Source of the DNA: Otatea glauca
Taxonomy: Eukaryota; Streptophyta; Magnoliopsida; Poales; Poaceae
DNA: 64,000 nucleotides
NCBI GenBank assembly: GCA_036346275.1
Contig: CM070719.1
Location: 1,984,001-2,048,000 of the forward strand
Reading direction: 5' to 3'
Shown: in pieces, positions 12,913 through 21,922 of the stretch
Layout: every line of letters starts with the position of its first letter
Position numbering within the stretch: position 1 is the first letter of the stretch
The notes under the pieces: generated by a model
Seen by the model: the letters and a program-made list of their open reading frames with translations, nothing else
Database searches by the model: none
What the model was told of the DNA's origin: nothing
Translations under genes and position numbers: made by a program

Positions 12913-13245
12913 GCCCGAACCCCGGCGAGTTAAATCGGATCGGTCGGGGTTTAGCTTGGTTGGCGAAACATGTTTGAGTGTGGCGACCAGACTTGGTCAG
13001 CCGATCCGACTGGCCTGGTCGGTTGGTTCCAGCCTGATGTGCCTGAGCGTATCCGACAGCTGCCGGAGGACTGGGTAGGGGTAGCTCTGCCGCTGAAAGC
13101 CTTTAATTGCTTCGTTGCGCACGTCGCGCATGAGTTGGCATGTCTTGACCATACGTCTTCCCGGCAGCTTAGGAATCCGGCGAAGGACGTTTCGTCTTCC
13201 CGCGTTTGCATTTACTAGGAATCGTTTGGCCTTCCTTCATTCGGG

Positions 13246-13252
13246 TATATAA
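13246..13252 (+). promoter_or_regulatory. TATA box of the antisense ORF in the gypsy element
   Basis: TATATAA at 13246-13252 lies about 65 bp upstream of the ATG at 13314, giving a predicted leader of about 35 nt. It is on the strand opposite to gag and pol. Its position relative to an ATG, an ORF and a downstream AATAAA is what makes it credible. Confidence 0.5.
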
Positions 13253-13313
13253 GGACTTCACCGCTCGCTTGAGCGGTTGCCCCCAGCCTAGAATCCTCCT
13301 TTACAACCTTTCG

Positions 13314-13547
13314 ATGGCTTCGTCGCATCCGCTGGTCTTTAGCTTCGGTGATGACAATGAGGTGAAGGAGGAAGATCCCTGGCTCGAGTACTGGGCAGAC
13401 TACGACCGGGCGATGGCCGAGCTTGCGGAGGAGGAGGCCGTGGCCCGCGACACTGCCGCCGTCGATGCGCTGCTCGAGGTCGTTCCACGGCTATACAAGG
13501 CGAGGAGCGCCCTCATCGAAGCGGTAGGGCGCGTGCGCCGGGCGTAG
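13314..13547 (+). CDS. Antisense ORF in gypsy 3' region, 77-residue acidic protein of unknown function
   Basis: Function unknown. The ORF starts MASSHPLVFSFGDDNEVKEE and continues with a Trp/Tyr-containing acidic stretch (DPWLEYWADYDRAMAELAEE), an Ala/Glu-rich helical segment and a basic end (VGRVRRA). It has a TATA box at 13246, a stop at 13545 and an AATAAA at 13598-13603 followed by a T-rich stretch, so a complete small transcription unit can be drawn. It runs opposite to the retrotransposon genes. Antisense extra ORFs are known from some grass gypsy elements (Grande and relatives, as I recall), and this fits that class. It could be a remnant of a longer antisense gene that also included 14940-15377. 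Confidence 0.55.
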   Translation: MASSHPLVFSFGDDNEVKEEDPWLEYWADYDRAMAELAEEEAVARDTAAVDALLEVVPRLYKARSALIEAVGRVRRA

Positions 13548-13746
13548 ACCTTAGGTTCTTTCATAGCATTATGTAATGATCGAACCGAAGGGTCTATAAT
13601 AAAAACTTCTTCTTTCTTTTTGATCGCTGTATCTGCGTGATGACTTCGCTTTAGGCGCTTTGCCGGACTACTCGAGCCCCCGAGGGTCAGTAGTCGGTAC
13701 GTGGTCATTTCTCTTAAGCACGGGCATCCAGATGCCTTACGCGCCG

Positions 13747-14556
13747 CCTAGGTCGGCGCGAACGACCAGATGCCTCTCGGGAGGTTCCGGTGTCCGAGTG
13801 CTCATTTTACGTCGTAGCTGGATGGGGCCTAGGTCGACGCGGACGACCAGATACCCTCGGGAGGTTCCGGTGTTCGAGTGCTCGTTTAACGTCGTAGCTG
13901 GACGGGGCCTAGGTCGACGCTGACGACCAGATGCCTCTCGGGAGGTTCTGGTGTCCGAGTGCTCGTTTAACGTCGTAGCTGGACGGGGCCTAGGTCGGCG
14001 TGGACGACCAGATGCCTCTCGGGATGTTCTGGTGTCCGAGTGCTCGTTTTACGTCGTAGCTGGACTGGGCCTAGGTCGGCGCGGACGACCAGATGCCTCT
14101 CGGGAAGTTCCGATGTCCTAGTGCTCGTTTAACGTCGTAGATGGACGGGGCCTAGGTCGGCGCTGATGACCAGATGCCTCTCGGGAGGTTCCGGTGTCCG
14201 AGTGCTCGTTTTATGTCGTAGCTGGACGGGGCCAAGGTCGGCGCTGATGACCAGATGCCTCTACGGAGGTTTCGGTGTCCGAGTGCTCGTTTTACGTCGT
14301 AGCTGGACAGGGCCTAGGTCGGCGCGGACGACCAGATGCCTTTCGGGAGGTTTCGGTGTTCGAGTGCTCGTTTTATGTCGTAGCTGGACGGGGCCTAGGT
14401 CGGCGCGGATGACCAGATGCCTTTCGGGAGGTTCCGGTGTTCGAGTGCTCGTTTTACGTCGTAGCTGGACGGGGCCTAGGTCGGCGCGGACGAACAGATG
14501 CCTCTCGGGAGGTTCCGGTGTCCAAGTGCTCGTTTTACGTCGTAGCTGGACGTGTG
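13747..14556. repeat. Tandem array of ten 81-bp units inside the gypsy element
   Basis: The word CCTAGGTCGGCG or a close variant recurs at 13747, 13828, 13908, 13989, 14070, 14151, 14232, 14313, 14394 and 14475, a period of 80-81 bp. Each unit includes GACCAGATGCCTCTCGGGAG and GTGCTCGTTTTACGTCGTAG. Two shorter, about 32-bp, repeats follow to 14610. Because 81 is a multiple of three, long open frames (14166-14573) arise from the repeat itself and should not be taken as a gene. Confidence 0.92.
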
Positions 14557-14939
14557 CTCGTTTTACGTTGTAGCTGGACGTGTGCTCGTTTTACGTCGTA
14601 GCTGGACGTAGGGCGTCCATCTCGAGTCCCCATCGGGAGAGGGTAGCAGCGAGAGGAGTGGCCGCTGTCCATCCCACGTATACGCCCCGTCCGCAGGTGT
14701 GGGACCTGGAGGGGGTGAGCGAACGTGCGTTTACCTGCGTCGGTTTGAACGCCGTGCTCGTGGAGCTACTAACGGGTGATCCGAGTAGGACCTGGAGATC
14801 CCTCCCAAGGGGGACCTTTCCAAGCGAACGATCCCAGCGTAGGGTGTCCGGCCCACTGGGGGCGACCCATGAGAAACCTTTCTTTACTCGATCCCGTATC
14901 GGACTCTGGGTCGTCCGCCGACCCTGAGCACAGCTGGCT

Positions 14940-15377
14940 GTCGCCCATTTGATGGGTTCCGCGGGAGAGCGTGAAGTGGCGGTCACGACGTGCGACGTGG
15001 CCTTGACGTCGCGGTAGCTGGCGGAGGGAGATCGGGCTGAGCTAGTCGCTGAGCTGACGACCGTCCGAGAGGCCGGTCGGGACGTCTGCGACCGGGTGCT
15101 CGGGACCGTGCCGGGCCCGAGCTCGCTCGCCACCGAGTTAGCCCGCGTGCCCGAGCACGTCAACAGCTCGGTGAGCGAGAGTGTCGTGCTTGGAGCCTGC
15201 TCGGCGCTCGTCTGTACCATCTCTCATTTCGATGGTATCAACCTCGCCACGGTCAGCAGCGGGATTGCTGGGAATCGTACTGAGGAGGAGGTCGACAGGT
15301 TCGAGCTCCAAGTCGAACCGTACGCCCGAGTGATTGCTGAATGGATTCCGCCCCAGAGCACCCTCCACAAAGAGTAG
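14940..15377 (+). pseudogene. Second antisense ORF remnant in the gypsy element
   Basis: One frame runs on the plus strand from about 14940 to a TAA-free end at 15377 with one internal TAG near 15016. The part after the stop reads as a helical region (LAEGDRAELVAELTTVREAG) and then a compact segment (ACSALVCTISHFDGINLATV, then EEEVDRFELQVEPYARVIAE). It resembles the C-terminal part of coiled-coil proteins often annotated in grass gypsy elements, from memory and not confirmed. A 3'-UTR-like stretch with AATAAA at 15440 follows. No upstream exon can be placed with confidence. Confidence 0.5.
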
Positions 15378-15629
15378 GAGGAAAGTTAGAAAAAATCTTA
15401 GCATATTTTTCTTTTTGCGATGTAAGAAACTTTAGCATGCAATAAACCAAAGTTTGGCAAGTTCTAGTCTGTCTTTAGTACTTTCCTGCTATGATGAGCA
15501 CTCGACGACCATAGCTCTAGCAACCGCAGGGGTCGGTCAAGCGTAGGTCGGTGTGCTACCATTTGCGAGGGAAGCGTGAAGAGGACAGGAACTTGGTTAA
15601 AAAGCATTCATGCGCACTTGCTCGGGACA

Positions 15630-16025
15630 GGAGTGTTCCCGATCGACCAAGGGTTGCTTCCGTAAGGGCACTTCCTTCTACCGCAAAGCGTTATTTAGCA
15701 ACCGTAGCCGCTGGGGCGTAGGCCGTAACACTTGGGTCGAGAGGGTTACCGCTCTAGGAGGAACCTTGTGGTCGGCCGAGTCACCGACCCGTGTGAGTGC
15801 GTGAACTGGCTGCGTTCGCGTGAGAAAGGAGTGTTCCTGACCGACCGAGGGTTGCTCCGTATGGGCACTTCCTTCTTCCGCAAAGCGCTACTTAGCAACC
15901 TTAGCCGCTGGGGTGTAGGCCGTAGCACTTGGGTCGAGAGGGTTACCATTTTAGGAGGAACCTTGTGGTCGGCCGGGTCACTGACCCGCGTGAGTGCGCC
16001 GACTGAAAGCGACCCGTACGAGTGT
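15630..16025. repeat. Two tandem copies of a 198-bp unit
   Basis: GTGTTCCCGATCGACC at 15633 and GTGTTCCTGACCGACC at 15831 mark the two copies. Both continue through GGGCACTTCCTTC, CTTGGGTCGAGAGGGTTACC and AGGAGGAACCTTGTGGTCGG. The repeat lies between the integrase tail and the 81-bp array. Confidence 0.85.
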
Positions 16026-16107
16026 GCCAACTGGTGGCCCCCGAGTGCCGCGCGGCGACCGGGTACTCGGTAGAGGGGTAAAAAAGAGCGAGGGACAAGA
16101 AAGAGTT

Positions 16108-16425
16108 TTAGGGATAGAATCGCCTTAACTTTTCTATGTTCCACGCGTTGGAGATGACGTTGCCATCTGTGTCCCTGAGTCGGAAGGTGCTGGGTCGGAG
16201 AACCTCTACGACGTTGAAGGGGCCTTCCCACGGCGGTGAGAGCTTGTGCCTGTCTTGGCTGGACTGATCCTGGTGCAGGACCAGGTCGCCCACGTTGAAG
16301 GACCGGCCTCGGACCTGACGGCTGTGGTAGCGTCTCAGTGCTTGCTAGTACTTGGCCGATCATAGAATGGCGACGTCACGCGCCTCGTCGAGCTGGTCGA
16401 TGGCGTCTTGTTGCGAGACAAGCCC
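16108..16425 (-). pseudogene. Gypsy integrase C-terminal remnant
   Basis: The minus strand reads RDVAILWSAKY, a stop, QALRRYHSRQVRGRSFNVGD, then LVLHQDQSSQDRHKLSPPWE, GPFNVVEVLRPSTFRLRDTD and NAWNIEKLRRFYP. This is the conserved C-terminal end of gypsy integrase. The HHCC and DDE domains are absent. The remnant sits directly after protease sequence, so several kilobases of pol have been deleted. Confidence 0.85.
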
Positions 16426-16435
16426 CCGTGCCTCG

Positions 16436-16960
16436 TCAAAGGCTTGTAGTTTCCCCCCGGAGGTTTGTGAGTTCGGCTGAGGCGATGACCGCTGATGCCA
16501 ACTCGCAGCTGCTTCGCTCGCAGTTGTAGGCAAGCTGAAAAGATGAGGCCACGGTGATTATTCCCCGTGGCCCAGGCATCTTTAGCTTGAGGTAGGTGTA
16601 GCTGGGGACCACCATGAATTTGGCGTAGCATAGCCTCCCCAGAATGGCGTGGTAGGAGCCGGGAAAATCCACCACCTCGAAGGTGAGGGTTTCGGTGCGG
16701 AAGTTGTCTGGTCCTCTGAAAGTCACGGGTAGGTCGACCTGCCCGAGTGGGTGGGCCTGCTAGCCCGGAATGACGCCGTGGAAGGGCGCCTTGCTCGGCC
16801 GGAGGCTCGAGCGGGGGACCCCCATAGTGTCAAGTGTCTCAACGTATAGGATGTTGAGACCGCTGCCTCCGTCCATGAGCACCTTGGTCAGGCGCTTTGT
16901 CCCCACGATGGGGTCGACCACCAGCGGATATCTCCCCGGCTGCGGAATGTGGTCGGGATG
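16436..16960 (-). pseudogene. Gypsy retropepsin-like protease remnant
   Basis: On the minus strand the motif MDGGSGLNILYVETL (about 16885-16840) is the aspartic protease active-site region of this gypsy clade. It is followed by VDLPVTFRGPDNFRTETLTF and DFPGSYHAILGRLCYAKFMV, the flap and C-terminal block. A stop lies between the two halves near 16761. The protein ends at ELTNLRGETTSL where reverse transcriptase would normally begin. Confidence 0.82.
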
Positions 16961-16966
16961 GTCGGT

Positions 16967-19023
16967 TCAGTCGAAGGTGATCGGAGACTCCGACCAGCGA
17001 AGGTATTGGGGGACGGCGGGAGTTGCCGTGTGGACCTCACGGAAGGCGAGCTTGAGCCGCCGCTTGTCGGCGTAGGACGCCGGTCCGCCAAAGATCATCA
17101 GGCAACCGTCAGGTTCCGGGAACTCGGCGTCAACCCTCTTTTCCTCGGCCCGTGGGGCCGGGTCTGGCTTCTTTCCCTTACCCCGTGACGTCGTGGGGGT
17201 GCCGGAGAAGAAGCATTTCAGGACTTGGCAGTCCCGGTACTTGTGCTTGACGGGGAACCCGTGGTGGGGACACGGGCTCTCCATCAGCTTTTCGAAGTGG
17301 TCGGGCGCGACAGCCGGTCGTGCTTGCAGCTTGGCAGGGTGGTCGACAGCCGCGACCAGGCGACCTTCTCGACCCTGTTTCCCTTGTCGCTTCCGCTTGT
17401 CGGAGCGGTCGGGAGGGGATCCGGCTTGAGCGTCGGGCTCTTGCTTGGCCTTTCCCCTTTCGAAGATGGCCCCCACAGCCTCTTCGCCAGAGGCGTGGTT
17501 GGTGGCGATGTCCAAGAGCTCCTTGGTGGTTCTGGACTTGACGCAGCCTAGTTTGTGCATCAAGGCTTTGCAGGAGGTGCCGTAGATGAACGCCCCGACG
17601 ACATCAGCATCGGAGATGTCGGGGAGCTCGTTGCATTGTCGGGAGAAGCGCCGGATGTAGTCCCGGAGAGTCTCTCCCGGTGCCGCTGCGACTCTTAGTC
17701 CCAGAGTTTCGGGCGCTTGTAAGTGCCCTGAAAGTTTTCGACGAAGAGGCTCTTCAAGTCGGTCCAGTTCCTGATAGTTTTTGCGGGCAAGTACTCGAGC
17801 CAAGCTCGAGCAGAGTCCGCAAGGTAGATGGGAAGGTACTGGATGATGAAGAGGTCATCCGCAGCTCCTCCCGCCTGTATTTGACTATGTTGGTCGGCGC
17901 CCTGAAACTAGCGGGGAAATCCGCGTAGCGGATCCCCTGACAGAAGGCCCGTGGTCCTAGACCATCGGGGCTCGGGCTGCGATCGTCGCGGCGACCGCTG
18001 TCTACGACCCGTGACTGGGCCGCTTCGTCCATCGCTTTTTTCTACGCCTCGATGGTGGCGCGGGCGTCGTAGCATTGTCGAGGCGCTGGTGCACCGGGGT
18101 GCGTGAGGCCTGGGGCCGTTGGAGCTGTGCCGCCGTCTTTGCCGAACCCAGCTGGTTCCGAGCGGCGGTGTGGCTCGGGCGACTGGAGGTGGCGCCCGAG
18201 TGGTGGGAGCCGAGCCCTCCATGTGCTGCACGGCGGCGCGTTCGACCAGCCCCCGGAGGTTCTGGTATGTCGCCTTGGCCTCCGGGTCGTCCGGCTCGGG
18301 AATGCCACGGAGCAGCATTGCAGCCGCGGCCACATTTTGGCTCGCGTGGGGGAAGAACGGAGGGCCGTCGGATTCCTCCGCCAGCTGGTGATGTACTGAC
18401 GCAGCGTCACATGCGCGCGCGAGCGCGAGTGGAGGCTCGGGCTGACTTTGCTCCAGGTCGGCCTGGAGTTTGTCGAGCTCGGCCTTTCGGGCCTCCAACT
18501 CCTCGCGCTGTTGTTGGAGCTCGGCGCGGCGAGCTTGGGTGCGTTCAGCGCGCTCGCTCTAATATTCCTCTTCTGCGCTCTGGTGTGCTGGATGAGGACT
18601 CCCGTAATCGCGGGAGTTGCGGTCGGGTCGACCATACCTGCCATGTTGCACTCGCGAGAGTGCGACCGGCTGGCAACGTGCTCCGCGTCGGAGCTGGAGT
18701 CGTGGCTGGAGGTGTCCTCCAGCAAGTCGTGGACGAAGGCCAGCATATAACCGGCCATTGCCACGAGGCACGAGCTCACGGGTGTCGTTGCCAGAGATGG
18801 CGCAGGGCTTGGTGGGTTCCGGCTTCAAGGTTCGCATGGGAGCCTCGAGCCGGAGGTTGCCGAGATCGCCGGAGATGGAGTCCAGGTTCCCACCGGATGC
18901 CTGGTTTTGGAAGGTGGCGGGGACGAGCATGAGCTCCCCCGCCGAAGTGGCGACGAAGTCGAGGGAGCCGAAGCGGATCCAGCTCCTTGACGCAAAGACG
19001 TCGTCGCGGGTGAAGGAAGCCAT
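16967..19023 (-). pseudogene. Gypsy gag pseudogene
   Basis: The start MASFTRDDVFASRSWIRFGS (19023) follows the primer-binding site by about 70 bp. The frame shifts near 18775, near 18545 and again before 17800. Recognisable pieces are EARKAELDKLQADLEQ (coiled coil), NVAAAAMLLRGIPEPDDPEA, the capsid-like GETLRDYIRRFSRQCNELPD with GAFIYGTSCKALMHKLG, and a Cys/His segment CPHHGFPVKHKYRDC. The order is that of grass gypsy gag proteins. At least three frameshifts make it non-functional. Confidence 0.85.
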
Positions 19024-19091
19024 CAAGGAAGCGAATGGGAATCCGGAGATGACGATGAGGACGCGCAAACACCCCTACCTGGTGCGCCAAC

Positions 19092-20075
19092 TGTCGACGT
19101 TTCGGGCACCGGCGAGTGAATTTTTAAGTCTAAGGGGCCGCGCGTTCCCTCTCCTTGAATGGTTAGACTCGGGAGCCCAAGACGTATACTGGTTCGGGCC
19201 GAAAGTCCCTACTCAAGTTCGCGTGGTGGTGGTGTGTTGCCTTAGGTGCAGATGGCTGCACGGTTTTTACAAATGGGAGCTGAGAGCTCGAGAATGGGAG
19301 AGCAAGAACAGCCTATTTGAGAAGACCGAGAGGAGGGTGCACTTTTCTTTTTTCCTCTTCGCGTGTGTGTCTGTGCGCCTGAACCTCTTCGTTCCCCCCC
19401 TCCTCAGGGGGCCCTGCCTCCCTTTATATAGCTGGAGGGGGCAGGTTAAATGGGAAATTGGGAGAGGAAGAGATGAGGTGATCTATGCTGTGCTGGGAGC
19501 TCTGGTCCTTCGTCTTGGTAATTCAGCGTCTGCCTCACCCCATGCCGGGTTGGTGAACTTGCTGAGCAGAGCAGTTTGCCGTTTCCTTGGGAAATAACGC
19601 ACCTGCCCTCTGCAAGTCTGTCAGGCGCTAGCGTTTGCCTCGGGAGGGAGCGCGTCTTCGCACCGCGCGTGTCCGGTCGATGAGACCGGGGCTTGACTTT
19701 GGCGACCTCCTCGCTACCTCGGGAAGGAGCCACCTGCCCCCGCACAGTCACTCTGAACCGTTGTGTCCGCGGGGCACGTGGCTAATGGCTGGCGGAGGCC
19801 CGACACGTGGCCCGCGGCGGAGACCGCTTCAGCTTGGTCGGAGCTCGTGGGGAGCCCGACCCGTGGCGGGGGTCGGCCACCCCATCGAGTCGGAGACGAG
19901 CTTGGGGAAGCTCGTTAGGTCGGGGACGAGCGTGTGGGGGCTAGCTTGAGGCATCCCATTAGGTCGGGGACGAGCGTCCCTCGTGGCCCCACGGGGCCTT
20001 TGGTCGGAGTCGGTCTTGGGGCAGCCCGTTCGTTACTCCGGGCCGTTGGGGTACCCATGGTATGAGTACTCGTTA
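19092..20075 (-). repeat. 5' LTR of the gypsy element
   Basis: Direct copy of 11905-12912. Plus-strand view starts TGTCGACGTTTCGGGCACCG. On the element's own strand it starts TAACGAGTACT rather than TG, an unusual LTR end, and finishes in CA next to the primer-binding site. A TATATA-like box (TTTATATAGC, about 19425) lies inside. Confidence 0.88.
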
Positions 20076-20080
20076 GCGAT

Positions 20081-21445
20081 GATTAATAATCATGCTTAGC
20101 CATGCTTTAGATTTGGGATGAACAAACTGGATAAACTGATCATTGGAGATATTGAGACATGACGATGGTTGCTGGTATTTTTGTTAAAAACACAAAATAA
20201 AACTATGGTTTAGATGCGAGCGATTATTGGCATTAGCCGGAGGTGCTAGTGTTGCACGTAGTGTAGGGTGAAGATTATCGCCCATGTCGAATTAAGGACC
20301 GCACTATGGGTTGTTTTCAGGCCAAGAAACACGTACAACCACAAGTGTTGGTATGGGACAACCTTAGACCAATTAAGTTATCTAGATTAACTTTACACAT
20401 TAGAAGGCTGGAGATATACGGGCTATTCTATTATGAATTGCTCAAAGGGACGTCCACACCGAGGTGATTATGGAACAAATATTTACCGATACAATGGTGT
20501 ACGCCATGCTATGGGGTATATAACTATTTATCTTACAATGATTGTACAACTATCTTCTACCACCATAGCATGGGTTTGTCATCACTAGGCTGGTGCAAAG
20601 TTAACCTAGGTAATGTAAAGGTTTTCGTCATGAACATTTTGACCACAACGCCAAAGGTGCGTGAAACATGCGGCAAAAAGAAAAGGTCATGACTTGTGGG
20701 TAAAGTTGTACACCTCTGCATAATGTAAATCAAATCGATTAGCCGTTCTCGCGATCAAGAGAACTTGGTAAAATCATCACATAGTTAGAAGTTTTTGGTA
20801 TTTTCTAAATGGTTTGGATTGGAGACATTTGTTGGAAGGTGATTGTTGCATATTTGTGCCATATGTTGGCAATAGACGATTCGATGTTCACACCGTGAAG
20901 GACTGTGAGTTATTACTTATACTTTACTTACTTTCATATCAGTCAAACTTGTTTTTACAAATTCCGTTTCTAAATTACATCTTGTTATTACAAATTTAAT
21001 ATTGCTTTATGCAAATTAACCGTAGAAGCTTCCTTTGACATAGCCTTCATTATTGCATGTTGCAAATACCACCTTAAGTCTTCTGAGTACGAAAGTACTC
21101 AATCTTGCTTAATATGTTGTTTTAGGTGGAAAAAGAAAACGAGGCTCTGAAGATTGTTTTTAGTCGCAGGATACGAGAACTTCAATGAAATGATCTTTTT
21201 AGGGATTATGCCTTGTCAGTTGCCTGAGGGTTGGATGGGCACACTATAAGATTTTGCTTCTTCTGTTGCTATATATATACTCAGATATGTAAAATACGAT
21301 GTATAAATAGCTTCCGTTTTAATAATATAATGTATAGTTGTGATTCCAATTGTTATAAATGTGCGTACTAGCCACTGATTATGGGACTAGTACTGTATGC
21401 ACATAGATTCTCATTTTAGCATTTTATGCAAAAATGGAGGTCGTT
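20081..21445 (-). repeat. Right arm of the large inverted repeat, outer part
   Basis: Diverged reverse complement of 3747-5230. Landmarks include TATGGGACTAGTACTGTATG (21380) against its complement at about 3815, and AACTATGGTTTAGATGCG (20200) against its complement at 5090. The outer end reads GAGGTCGTTACA, so on its own strand it begins TGTAACGACCTCC. Confidence 0.75.
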
Positions 21446-21922
21446 ACAAATTAGATCCTAAAACTTTTCACTGAAATACCCCTAATCCAAACACCCCCTT
21501 AGTTGAAAGTTTGTGGAAAAGGTTTTGAATGTTTTGATGGAATGAGTGAAAGATTTTCAAATCTGTGAGTTGAAAGTTCATTTATTTTTGTGTGGATAGT
21601 TTGGATCCTTTGAATCCCAAAAGCACAAGTTGAAAGGTTGTTCAGTTTATTTTGTAAATTTGTTGAAATTTTAGTTGAAAGCTTCGTATTCATAGTTGGA
21701 AGTAATTTTGAATTCAGATTTAAAAGCTAAAATCGCGGAATTTTCGGTTGAAAGCTCACGATTCACAGTTGAAACTTTTTTGAATTCACAGTTAAAAGCT
21801 CCCGATTCCCAGTTGAAAGTTATTTGAATTCACAATTCAAAGTGCCCGGTGGGCGGGCACAACAAACCATGCATAACCCTAAAGGAGAGATGGAATGCGT
21901 GGCAGTGGCTGACAGTGGTAAC
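21446..21922. repeat. AT-rich DNA with recurring AGTTGAAAG words
   Basis: The word AGTTGAAAG(T/C) recurs at least eight times between 21500 and 21840, often next to GAATTC or CCCAGTT, suggesting a degenerate short repeat. An AATCCAAACACCCCCTTA string at 21484 is typical of MITE ends. No gene. Confidence 0.45.

Larger units (their letters stand above)
11905..20075 (-). mobile_element. Ty3/gypsy LTR retrotransposon, internally deleted, inserted in the inverted repeat
   Basis: An 8.17-kb element with direct LTRs of about 1 kb and a 5-bp target duplication GCGAT (11900-11904 and 20076-20080). The insertion point is confirmed independently: the uninterrupted partner arm near 5225-5235 carries TAATCGCATATTCC. 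On the minus strand the order is 5' LTR, primer-binding site beginning TGGCGCACCAGG just inside 19091, frameshifted gag, protease, integrase tail, long 3' region, 3' LTR. Reverse transcriptase, RNase H and the integrase catalytic core are missing. The LTRs are very similar by eye, so the insertion is younger than the arms. It cannot move without help from an intact relative. Confidence 0.92.

Noticed and set aside
14166..14573. 135-residue open frame with repeated GGSGVRVLVLRRSWTGPRSA
   Set aside because: It is the translation of the 81-bp tandem repeat, which stays open because the unit is a multiple of three.
14591..15220. 209-residue minus-strand frame in the gypsy element
   Set aside because: It overlaps the antisense ORF remnant and GC-rich DNA, and contains no gypsy domain.
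18617..19597. 326-residue plus-strand frame running across the gypsy gag start, primer-binding site and 5' LTR
   Set aside because: It is the opposite strand of known gag, PBS and LTR sequence; GC-rich composition keeps it open.
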